Source of the DNA: Parasponia andersonii
Taxonomy: Eukaryota > Streptophyta > Magnoliopsida > Rosales > Cannabaceae
NCBI GenBank assembly: GCA_002914805.1
Contig: JXTB01000157.1
Location: 52,130-116,129, forward strand
Direction of reading: 5' to 3'
DNA: 64,000 bases
Shown: one piece after another, positions 52,007 through 64,000 of the stretch
Layout of the letters: each line of letters begins with the position of its first letter
Numbering within the stretch: position 1 is the stretch's first letter
The notes under the pieces: generated by a model
Seen by the model: the letters and a program-made list of their open reading frames with translations, nothing else
Databases searched by the model: none
What the model was told of the DNA's origin: nothing
Made by a program: the position numbers and the translations under genes

Positions 52007-52483
52007 GTAACTTTTTATTCACTATAACATTTCTTTCTGTTTTTTCAACTAATTTTTTGTTTGTTCTTTTTAAGCTTCCAAAAATAGATTTTATTTTTTA
52101 TTTTTTTGGTGCCGCGTGAACAATTACATCATTTTTGTTGTTTTGGGGTTTGCTTTATTTCAGTTAACAAGGGTAAGAAGAGTTAATGCAGAGGGTAGTT
52201 TTGTTAAATCTGTTCGTACTATGGTTATTTTGATAGTATTTTGGGTGGATATGGTTTAGATCTTTTGTGGAATATAAATCTGATATGTCTGAGCTTTTTG
52301 AGTTGCCATAGAAACAGCTCCCTCTTCTTCCTTGCAAAGTTTTTATGTATTTTCTTTTTCTTTTTCACGGAAAATCACAAGGCTTTTCTGCAATTTAAGC
52401 TTGTTCCTGCATATTCAGAAACCCCTTTTGCAATTTAAGTTGTTCTTGCCTTCTGCTTTGTACTCATTAAGGTTCTCTCTCTG

Positions 52484-52516
<33 letters not shown>

Positions 52517-52884
52517 CTCCCTATAATATATAAAATAAACTATAAGTATACTTGTGTGTTTAACTATCGGTTGGTGATACGATTCTTTGATACTTATCTC
52601 TGTGTTATTAATCGTTTTAAGTGATGTATGCATAAATCGCTTATGACGATATTTTTAACTTATTTTTATGCATCTATTAACATTTCAATGCTCTATCCAC
52701 TTTTAGTTCATTCTCTTAATCTTTCAATTTAGTGTGCCACTTGTGATTTTTTTTATAGAAATATTCATTTGTGAATTTTTTTGAAGTAATATTTACAAAT
52801 TGAAATTGTATTCGCATACCCTTTATTTTTTAAAATAATATGATTTGAATTTTTGGTAATGTTTATGCCTATATTAGAAAGCAG
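52007..52884 (+). other. Probable 5'-UTR intron of the C2-domain gene
   Basis: Donor CTG|GTAACT at 52006/52007 and acceptor TTAGAAAGCAG|ATTATGG at 52884, three bases before the start codon. The span is T-rich as plant introns are and has a (CT)n(AT)n microsatellite at 52473-52516. Inferred without transcript evidence. Confidence 0.45.
52473..52516. repeat. (CT)n(AT)n compound microsatellite
   Basis: CT repeats running directly into AT repeats within the presumed leader intron. Confidence 0.85.
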
Positions 52885-52887
52885 ATT

Positions 52888-54427
52888 ATGGGGGAGCAAT
52901 TGGGGTTGCTAAAAGTTGTTGTTGTGCAAGGGAAAAGACTCGTAATCCGGGATTTCAAGAGCAGTGATCCATATGTTGTTGTCAAGTTGGGCAATCAGGT
53001 TAGTTTAATCTTGGTTGATTATTTTTTCGACTCATTCGCAGAATTATATGCTCTATTATCCTAGGATGTTGATGCTGTTGCTTGTCAACTTTGGTTGAAA
53101 TGGACTGATTTGTATTCATTTAATAGAAATCTTCGTATGTGCTTCTTCTACAGCTTTAAAATCTGATTCTTTTGGGAGATGACAACAAAAGGGGCCAGCA
53201 TAGTCTTATTAACTTTGAATTTGTTTCTTTCTTTGTTTGTTTAAACAGATGGTTGTTCAAACTTCAACATAAACTAGCTTTGTCTTTCCCCGTCTTTGTT
53301 TTTAAGTTGAAACTGAATGTGTTTTGTTTTTGCTTCTGTTCTGTAGTTCAGATTCTTCACATTATAATCTATTATAGATAATACATTATGTACTTTTTAT
53401 TCTTAGTTGTCGTCGGAAAATGCTTGGGATCTCAGTCTTCTATGAATTTGTATGAGATTCAGTATAGTCATCCACTAAAAGTTTCTGTTTGTTTACTTAT
53501 TTGTGTTTCTGTGGCAGTCAGCAAAAACCAAGGTTATCAATAGCTGTCTTAATCCTGTATGGAATGAAGAGCTGACTTTCTCCCTCACAGAACCTATTGG
53601 AAATTTGAATTTGGTAAGCTCCCAAGACTTTGAATTTGTAGTTGCCCAAAATGTTCTAAATAGTTTCAGTATTCAACCTTCTTTTGGCACTCATCTGCGC
53701 TACGACGAATTCTGAATTTTTTTCCCTTGGTCAACCTTTAGGATTGTTTTCCTTCTTCATAATTTTTTTTGTGGTCGGTTCTGCCATCCTGAAGTTGCTG
53801 ATTGTTCAAACCTTGATACTCAACTAGGTTTTCGAAGGACCTTAGATTGTTCAACTAATAGCACACTTGTACAACCTTTGTTTGTCTTCTTTTCGTTATC
53901 ATATTTCTTTTCTCCCTGAGTGTGTGAGCTTCAACTCCCAGGCTTGTGACTTTAGGTAGCATCTGTTTCATTTTCTTTCCTCAAGGCACTTCTTGGTTTT
54001 TTTTGGCTTTTGTCAATCTTTCAAGTTAGATGGTTTTTGATTTATGATCTTCTTCTCCATTCCTCATGTATTTTCATTCAAGACAATCTAGACTCTTATG
54101 GTATATGACGAAACTGCGTTTTCCCCTTAGGAAGTGTTTGACAAAGACCTCTTGAAGACAGATGACAAGATGGGACATGCACACATCAGCCTTCAACCAC
54201 TAGTCTCTGCCGCTAGACTGAGGCAGATTCTGCAGAACTTCACCGGTGAAACGACGTTAAGAAAGGTTCTCCCAGATAGCGATAACTGTTTGGTCAGGGA
54301 AAGCTCCATCACTTGTGTCAATGGCGAGGTGGTGCAAGGTGTTTGGTTAAGGCTCTGCGATGTTGAATCCGGGGAGATCGAATTGAAGATCAAATTAGTT
54401 GATCCTCCTGTTGTTCTTGCTCCCTAA
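52888..54427 (+). CDS. Small C2-domain protein of the CAR (C2-domain ABA-related) type
   Basis: CAR proteins are small C2 proteins that bind phospholipid membranes in a calcium-dependent way and bring ABA receptors of the PYR/PYL family to the plasma membrane. Coding exons 52888-52998, 53518-53613 and 54131-54427 give 167 residues, the usual CAR length. The product is nearly all one C2 domain: LLKVVVVQGKRL start, NPVWNEELTF strand near residue 48, and candidate calcium ligands D22/D27 in loop 1 and D73, D75, D80/D81 in loop 3 (VFDKDLLKTDD). The segment after the third loop (about residues 85-135), ending before GEVVQGVWLRL, is the extra insert that marks CAR proteins. There is no signal peptide or membrane helix. 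The ATG is the first after the leader intron. A C2-only relative of ArfGAP proteins is the main alternative; no ArfGAP domain is encoded upstream. Confidence 0.87.
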
Positions 54428-55149
54428 GATAGATAGAGCATAAACTAAAAGGTTGTAGTAGTTGTAGAATGTAAACTTCTAACAAATGAAGAGAAGAAAG
54501 AGTTGAAATATTCTAGTTTAGTCCTTCTTGGATAAACCCCATTTGATAATCCAAGGAGATTAAAATGTAGCTAGCATTGATTAAGTTTGAATATGAGATT
54601 GCTTAGTGGGTACCAAAGATTGGTTTGTGCTTGTGAGACTGGTGGTGAGCCCTTGTGTTTGTACATTTATTATATATGCTAAGGTAGAACTTTTATGGTG
54701 CAGTTTCAGGCCAATGCTCATCTGAGCCCTTTATCTTGTTAAGTCGCTGTCAAAACTGACTGCTTTTGCCAATAAACTCGTGACTTTGTACAACTATTAG
54801 TCTCTATTATTAGATTCATAAGCTAGGAGCTCCAGTACTTTGGATCTTTTTTGTTTCCAAACCAAAGAAATGAGAGATTCCTTTGTTTAGAGTATGTACA
54901 TACGTACACTTGTAGATTTCATCTCACTAATCAATGAAAGTTTAGTTCCGAATATTTTGTAGAGTAAAAATTGAGAAATCACACAACATAATTTCACTTG
55001 TGCTAATTTTAAAACATGAGAATTTATTAATTAGAGTTTGATATAAGAATAATCTCTTAATTATAATCCTTTGGTACAAAAAAACACCTTTTGATTCCAA
55101 TTATAATGACGTCAATTTACTTGTGTAACTTAGGGGAAATTTGGGTGAT
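54428..55149. other. 3' UTR of the C2-domain gene and spacer
   Basis: About 400 bases after the stop keep mixed composition and are probably 3' UTR. There is no gene beyond. From 55150 on, degenerate repeats begin. Confidence 0.45.
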
Positions 55150-55646
55150 TTTGGATTGTGGTTGCACTTAAAAAAATTAATTGAGTTGCCTACATATAAC
55201 GTTGAAGGATCAAGTTACTTGTAGTTCTAAGAGTTTTGAATTAAAATATGGAAAATTCCGATGAATGACCATATCTGGGAATTTATAGCAATATTTTAAA
55301 ATTTATGAAATTCCGGTCGATGACCATATCGCAGAATTGAGAGAATTTTAGGAGTTGATGAATTTTTAGGTAAATGACCTTTTGTGAAATTCTAGGAGCT
55401 GTATTTAGATTTGGAATTAAATGACTTTCTTAGAATTTTGGAAAAACCTGATTCAATTTGGAAATTGTGATTACACTTAGTTTTTGCAACTGAGTTACCT
55501 ACGTATCCTTTTAAAGAAATTAAGTCAATGTAGTTCAAATATTTTTGTGGTTTGGAGAATTTTAGATGAATGATCTCATTGGTATTTTGGAGATTGTTAC
55601 CATTTGATATGGATTTGGGAATTTTAAGGTGAGTGACCTCATTTAG

Positions 55647-57670
55647 TGTTAGGGTTTATGTCCTAAAAAGCATATATATTTTGGATATTTGTTGAATTAA
55701 TAAAATGACATTATTCTATTTGAATTTCTACATAATTAGTATGTCTTTAAATATCAGAAAATTCCTAGTTTATTTATATGACCACAAATTTAATATATAA
55801 GTGTTATATATATGAGGATTACATTTATGGATAATAAACTAAATATAGTCCATAATAATTAATTAAAGTTTGAGATTTTTAATTAAATATTATTAGTACG
55901 GTCCATTAACATTGAAAATGTAATAGTCTTATCTGGACTATTGATGTGTTGATATCACAATAAAGGTACATTATATAATTTGATTATATAGGACTAGACC
56001 AGACATGATTTGAATCTCACATAAATTCTGTTAACTATTGAGAGTTCAAATAACGTCACTAGATGATTATATATAGATCAATCTTAATCCTGAGTAGTTA
56101 TAGACTCTTATTTATAGCATTATGTTCTTTGACATACTTGTTAAAGATTTATTTTTTTAAACAGATCGAAATACTTATATTTTGAGAGCATGATGAGATA
56201 AATAGTTAGAAATGTAGCTTACAAATATGAAATCCACTCCTTCTATTAGGAAGCTAGAAAGATGATTCCATTGTGTATTATGTTCAATCTTATTCCTAAG
56301 TAGTTATAGACTCTTATTTATAGTATTATGTTCTTTGACATACTTGTTAAATGTTTGTTTTTTTAAACAGATCGAAATACTTATATCTTGGGAGCATGAA
56401 GAGATGAGTAGCTGGAAATGTAGCTTACAGATATAGAATCCATTCATTCCATTAAGAAGCTAGAAAAATGATTCCCTTGTGTATTGATATAAAATTTGAA
56501 CAGTTTGAGTACTCAATTTATAATAGATTTATAAATTAATTGTTCATTAGGAAATCAATGGTACACAAGGATAAAAATATAATTGGAGAGGTAAACAGAA
56601 CATAAACTAGCTCTAATTATAAATTGTTTATAAAGGATTGAACAACATGTAATGATTAAATCGATGGACTGCTCGTTGTTTTCTGAGTAAATTAATTCTG
56701 TAATTTCAAGAGTACAATTCTAGATTTTTAGTAGAATAATACTAGAATTAATATATTAGACAAATTAATTAAAGAGTTTAATTAATTGTCATAATTTATT
56801 GGAGCTTCCATAGAATCCCAATTCCACCTCTTACAAACACTATACTGGATATTATATTATTTTTGTTACTGCACATTTTGTCTAGATAAATAGTTTATCT
56901 ATATGTAATTAATAATAATAATAATTAATTAATTAATTAATTTTGAATCAATTAATTTAAATTTATGGAGAGATAAGTTTCTTAATTTATTTAAATTTTG
57001 AATTTAAAAATATCTAATATTAGATAAATAAAAATAGGGAAATTGACTAAATTTTTTTAAGATATATATTAAATAATTAATTAGATTAATTAATTTAAAC
57101 TTATATATATATATATATAACTTACATTTAAAAAAAATAAAAAAGGTTTACGTTTAAAAGAATAAGTAACATTTTTTAAAGTTACATATATATATATATA
57201 TATATATATTAATTTGATTAATATATTTTTTATTAAATAGTTTAATATATATATATATAAGGTGAAATCCTAACAAAATATACTAGGTATTATTTTCTAC
57301 AGAGTCTCCATAACCTAGAGAAGAAAAGAAGAGAGTTTTCCTATTTTTCGTAGAACAATTCATGCGATCTCATGTGTTGAGAATATTGCAAGGGTCTAAA
57401 GTGTGAGTTTTAAGAAATTATATCCAATGTCCACATGTTTATCCAATTGTTTTTAAGGCTTGGATTGAAAGATCGTGATAGATCGTGATTTAGAAGACAG
57501 AAAAACTAGGATCCGCTGATATGCTATAAGAGGTATTAGATATATTTTCTTTGTATATTCCTATTTGCTATGAATTAATACTATGCACTCATATAATCAA
57601 TTATTTTAAAATTTTTTTTGAATGTTTCTAGGCCAATCACCTGCTGCGAAAATCGTTTTTAAAACCAACA
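55647..57670 (+). mobile_element. Solo LTR, Copia-like, with target duplication TTTAG
   Basis: Begins TGTTAGGGTTTATGTCC and ends AAAACCAACA (TG..CA with TGTT/AACA ends). TTTAG flanks it on both sides (55642-55646 and 57671-57675), a perfect 5-bp duplication. About 2.02 kb, with no primer-binding site, polypurine tract or coding part. The start is of the kind seen in plant Copia LTRs. A solo LTR is the usual product of recombination between the two LTRs of one element. The internal sequence is strongly A/T-rich with TA microsatellites near 57103 and 57187. Confidence 0.82.
56079..56486. repeat. 206-bp tandem duplication inside the solo LTR
   Basis: CAATCTTAATCCTGAGTAG at 56079 recurs as CAATCTTATTCCTAAGTAG at 56285, and collinear matches (ACAGATCGAAATACTTATAT, AATGTAGCTTACA, AGCTAGAAA, ATGATTCC) continue through both copies. 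The two copies differ by about one base in ten by eye. Confidence 0.85.
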
Positions 57671-57800
57671 TTTAGAACTTTGTGAATTTTTAGAAATTTG
57701 ATTTAAACTTGTAACTGCACATAATATGTTTTCTAATTTACCTACACATCTTTTGCGGAATCAAGTTTGACATAGTTCATGCTTTTTGGATAATTTGTAA

Positions 57801-58887
57801 TTTGGGTTTGTTTCTTAGCAATCTCATTTTGTAGAATAATAAGCTAAGATGACCTTTTTCATTTCATGGATATTTTTTGTAATCCATTATATTTGCTTTG
57901 ATTTATTTTTGACAAAAATATGTAGATTCATGAAGAACTTAGAGTCGTAATTTTGTCACATTCTAATTTAATTGGAATAATATTTGTTGCTTGATATTCC
58001 AATTAATTTTTCTTTAGCCAATTTTTCTCTTTTTTATTTTTGTTGTTTCTCTAACTGCCCAAAAATTCTCTGGTGACTTTTGTTGTGTCCATATTTTTAG
58101 ACACACTTTAAAAGTAATTTTAATTTTATTTCTTTTTATTTGTCCCATTATTTGCACGTATTTTCCTGAGTGGGAAGTTATCCCATAGATAATAGGATAA
58201 TGAGATTTAATTGTTATTTTTTTTTAAAAAATAATAAATAAAAGTGAGAAAGTGGGGGAGGTAACTATCGTGTAAACCTCTCCATGTTTTTTTAATCCCA
58301 TCATTTTTTTTAATTTTTTTTTTCGGTTCAATACATTTCATAAAAGAAATTACTTAGAAGAAAGATGCGTCTGTTCAACCGTCGTGAATTCGTGAATCTT
58401 ACACAAATGGATGAATCTAATCCAATACATGCCTTCAAAATTTGATATATAAATTTGATTTAGGCTATTATTCAATTTTCTATAATTCGATCATGGCTTT
58501 CTTTCAAAAAATATAGAATAAATAAAAATCTATCATGGATTATTCACAGCGCAAATAAAGCAGTTTTTGTATTTTCGGATAGATGATGAATTAATTTGGA
58601 CTGACAAAACTCCCCAATAATTTTTGTGTGAATATCTTATACTTTTGTTGTTTTATTTAAGAAACAATACTATGAAATAACCAATGGCTCCACGTAGACT
58701 ACTGAACTTAAAATATAATTATAATTAACTACGACGTATTAGCACTTATATTGTTCCAGAGCGATGGAAAATGTGAGGGTGGGCTATTGGGCTTGCAGGC
58801 GGAAAGGGCTCCGACCCATTACATAGACTGGGGTGGCTGGTGCGTAAAATCCTAGCTTGGCTCTGAGGAGACAAGTACCGTACGACG
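57801..58887. other. AT-rich spacer and ALKBH2 upstream region
   Basis: No coding frame. The last 150 bases before the start codon become G/C-richer (GCAGGCGGAAAGGGCTCCG) and probably hold the ALKBH2 promoter and leader. A minus-strand frame at 58746-59003 is antisense to exon 1 and not taken as a gene. Confidence 0.45.
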
Positions 58888-60220
58888 ATGAGTTTCAAGT
58901 TCAAGGCGGTCTGTGAACCGGCGAATCCTGAAAACCCAAATGAAATCTCAGAGAGACAGAGACAGAGAGTGGATCTCGGGGACGAAAGCCAAGTGGTGTA
59001 CATACCCAGGTTCCTGGGCTTCGATGAGGCCTGGACATTTTTCGATTACCTCGACAAGGAAATCCCTTGGATCAGACCCACCATTCGTGTTTTCGGGAAA
59101 TCCTGCCTCCAGGTCTCTCTCTTTCGAAACCGACCCAGTTTTTTTTTTTAATTAAAGTTGAATAAACTAAACCAAATTTGAATTTGCAGATATTAAAGCT
59201 ATTGTTTTTGGTAATGTGAACTCGTTAAATTTCGATTCTTGTTGCAAAAAAAATGAAAAAAAGGGGCAAATATTGAGTGAGATCACTTAAATATATGATG
59301 GGGTTTGTAAGAATTTGTTTATTGTTTATTTGTTTGGATTTTTGGACCGTCTTTGTGGATTTGGAATGTACTTACGTGTATGTGTGTGTAGCCTAGAGAT
59401 ACATGCTATGTTGCCAGTCCTGGGTTGCCAGATTTGAGTTACAGTGGATACCAGCCCCATGCTTATAGTTGGGATGATTTTCCTCCATTGAAGGACATTT
59501 TAGAGGCTGTAAGAATGCTTCTGTTTGTGCTTGCTTTTGCTTGTAAATGCAATATTGGTTGGTACTCATTATGTCTAAGTTTTATGTGAAGGTTCATAAA
59601 GCGCTTCCTGGAAGTAGTTTCAACAGCTTGCTTCTAAACAGGTATAAAGGTGGTAGTGACTATGTCGCTTGGCATTCTGATGATGAGAGGCTTTATGGGT
59701 CGGCTCCTGAAATAGCTTCGGTGTCTTTCGGATGCGACCGTGAATTCTTGTTGAAGAAAAAGAACGGAAAGAGGTCTAACGGTATAATAAACCCACCATC
59801 TCCTCTTCTTAATTCTGTGATCTATTTGTTCTTCCGTTGAGAAGATTGGACAGTGTCTTCATAGAGACACCCAACCTTCATTCATTTATACGTTATTTTT
59901 GCGTGTTTTTGGTTTTATGCTTAGTATAACTTTGTTAGTATAGTATTTTCTGTGACAACGTAGCTTATTGGACCTGCATAAGTTTTGTTATGCTTCTAAT
60001 TATGTTATTCGTATAATGACCAGAGAAAAGAAAGGACGAAGAGCCTGCAAGCAAGCGATTAAAGAAAAGCAATCAAGTTGATCAGCACTCATTTACACTC
60101 AAGCACGGATCACTTCTACTGATGAGAGGTTTCACTCAAAGGGATTGGCTCCACTCAGTGCCTAAGCGTGCAAAAGCTGATGCAACCCGTATCAATCTTA
60201 CATTTAGGCGTGTTGTGTGA
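58888..60220 (+). CDS. ALKBH2: ALKBH2-like DNA oxidative demethylase (Fe(II)/2-oxoglutarate dioxygenase)
   Basis: AlkB-family enzymes remove alkyl groups from damaged bases (1-methyladenine, 3-methylcytosine) in DNA by oxidation with Fe(II) and 2-oxoglutarate; ALKBH2 acts in the nucleus on duplex DNA. Coding exons 58888-59112, 59392-59508, 59592-59781 and 60024-60220 give 242 residues. Motifs: PRDTCYVASPG near residue 76; NRY near 130; the iron-binding H142-x-D144 (WHSDDE); the distal H221 (WLHSVPK); and the 2-oxoglutarate-binding R233-x-N-x-T-x-R239. A basic KRLKK at 188-192 could aid nuclear import. All catalytic residues are present, so it looks functional. The start is the first ATG in a leader with no earlier in-frame Met. 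ALKBH3-like is less likely given the overall pattern. Confidence 0.9.
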
Positions 60221-61743
60221 TGAGTTTTAGAAACAGGGGTGACTGATAGTACTCCGCTATGTTCTGATTTTTTGTGTATTAACCGCCGCTATGCCTTGTG
60301 GAGAATGGCTGCGAAGAGGTACTTACCTTCGTTTTTTTAACCGATCGAGGAATGTATGGGTTTTAGAATGCTCAATAACACTAGCGTCTGCTGTATCTAA
60401 TTTATCTTTGTAATTGAAATTACAATGCACCTCCCTGATTAAGCAATATAACTAGTCATTTTTCTCTGTAGCTGCTGTAGTCTGCCTTGCGAGTCTCATT
60501 ATTCCCTCCTAGTTAATGGTGTTCTTAATTCTGTGAGATTAATATCTGGTTGTATAGAAGGACTTTTAAATCTGTTGCTGTTTTAACTTGATTCTCCTAG
60601 ACGTAAATTCAATTGCCCATGCTCTTAGCAAATGCAGTTAAAGGTAAAGGAAGTTCTCATCTTATACCGTCCGAGATGTTAATTAATTTCACCACTTCAC
60701 TGTTGAATAAGACATTCAGCAAAACTACATTTCTGTGCAGACAAGTGTTGATATTCAACTACAAAATTGTCCTACCTGATTTATGTCAAATATTTTACCA
60801 GAATGATCTGTGTAAAATGTATTTAAGAACTTTGTCCGTTTACTCACTTTTGATGGAATAATATTTTCCATTTTTTGGATGTTAGTTATTGCTCAACTTT
60901 TAAAACATAAGGAACCCCTGCAGAGCCCTTTTAGTTTTTACCTGTTAAAATTTTTACGATATTCATCATTATTTGTAGGAAAAACTCGTTACTTAATACT
61001 TCTACTTAATAAAAACGACATGTCATCAAAATGGGAAGAAAAATAAACTGTGTTATCAGAAAACGACATGTACGTTCTAGTACGCAGTTTCTTCAGCAAG
61101 TCAAAGAATCATTTACTTAAAGACTATAAAATCACTGTATCATCTTTCAAGTGTTTTCATTGTTTCTTTCTCGTTCTTGTGGCTTTTCCAGTTTGTTATC
61201 CTTTTTCCTTCGTTGTTCGTCGTTTCTATTGTCGCATACTTATCAATGTCGTTTGACGGAATCTTTTGTCGTTTAAACAACTCGATGTCCTCTCAAGTCA
61301 ATCATCTCATGCAAGGGAAACTACGCGTAGTTTACAAAAAAAAAAACGGCATGCAGTTTCTTCAGTTTCGTTTCTTCTTCTCTCCACAACGAAAGACAAA
61401 CTAGTTGTCGTCGGTTTACTTTTCCACCGACGAAAAGCCAGCGGCATGTCGTTTCCGAATCTCAACTTCTGGGGGCTACGTATTTGGCATTCCAAAGTAG
61501 GAGATAAGAGACCGGTGCATTAATATGGTGTCATTACGTTGTCATCAATCTTATATATATATATATAAAAAAAACAATAAATATCTCACATTCACGGAGC
61601 GACAGACGCCATCCTGGGTCTTGGCTTTATCTCTTCTATTCTCTTCACTTCAGTCATTCTAATAATAATAATAATAAACTTGGGTTGTTAATTCTTGATA
61701 TCAATTCTATTATTCTCTTCATTTTCTTTCTGAAATTCAGGCC
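60221..61743. other. ALKBH2 3' region and AACT upstream region, no gene seen
   Basis: No frame of coding character. From about 60990 to 61500 the sequence is unusually CpG-rich for the spacer and repeats AAACGACATG (61014, 61062) with an inverted CATGTCGTTT (61446); CAGTTTCTTCAG occurs at 61084 and 61353. A TA run at 61552-61567 followed by A's could serve as a TATA region for the next gene. Confidence 0.45.

Positions 61744-64000
<2,257 letters not shown>

Larger units (their letters stand above)
55150..57800. repeat. Degenerate tandem repeat, third unit split by a solo LTR
   Basis: Three related passages recur: near 55155 (ATTGTGGTTGCACTT, then GAGTTGCCTACATA), near 55464 (ATTGTGATTACACTT, then GAGTTACCTACGTATCC) and near 57708 (CTTGTAACTGCACAT, then ATTTACCTACACATC). 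Each is followed by a phrase like AGGATCAAGTTACTTGTAGTTC. Between them lie variants of GATGAATGACCATATC / GTGAGTGACCTCATTTAG. Spacing is about 309 bases and, once the solo LTR is discounted, about 215. The origin is unknown. Confidence 0.5.

Noticed and set aside
58746-59003. Minus-strand frame overlapping ALKBH2 exon 1
   Set aside because: Antisense shadow of a GC-richer exon and leader; no independent signals.

Overview
The window is nuclear DNA of a flowering plant. It is AT-rich, its genes have many short GT..AG introns, and it carries typical plant LTR retrotransposons, a plant L1-type LINE and several MITEs. The four clear host genes resemble eudicot proteins; a rosid is likely, but the species cannot be named from the sequence.

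Layout. Positions 1-30,440 are repeat-dominated. An AT-rich leader (1-1350) is followed by a plus-strand Tekay-like Ty3/Gypsy LTR remnant (1351-3415), a Ty1/Copia remnant (3416-7588), and a minus-strand Tekay/Del-type chromovirus (7594-22638). The chromovirus carries a second, different Gypsy element nested in its pol region (11682-18275, 5-bp target duplication CAAAG). After a stretch with one unassigned 99-codon ORF comes a decayed LINE (24740-30440), itself interrupted by a hAT-type MITE (28178-28680). Positions 30,441-34,900 are an AT-rich gap with no gene.

Positions 35-64 kb are gene-bearing, all on the plus strand: a 34-exon PDS5 cohesin-cofactor gene (35171-49202), a three-coding-exon C2-domain gene of the CAR type (52888-54427), an ALKBH2-like DNA dioxygenase (58888-60220), and the first seven coding exons of a cytosolic-type acetyl-CoA C-acetyltransferase (61744 to beyond the end). 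The spacers between them hold a long-inverted-repeat element (51090-51599), a solo LTR with perfect target duplication (55647-57670) and degenerate tandem repeats.

The genes do not form a pathway. PDS5 (cohesion and repair of sister chromatids) and ALKBH2 (reversal of alkylated bases) both act on genome maintenance. CAR proteins act at membranes, and the thiolase feeds the mevalonate pathway. I see no operon-like or cluster logic and no evidence of a wholly new system. The most informative novelties are the nested insertions, the coding minisatellite in PDS5, and the uncatalogued inverted-repeat and tandem repeats. Exon borders were set by reading GT..AG sites with a continuous frame; no alignment or transcript evidence was available.
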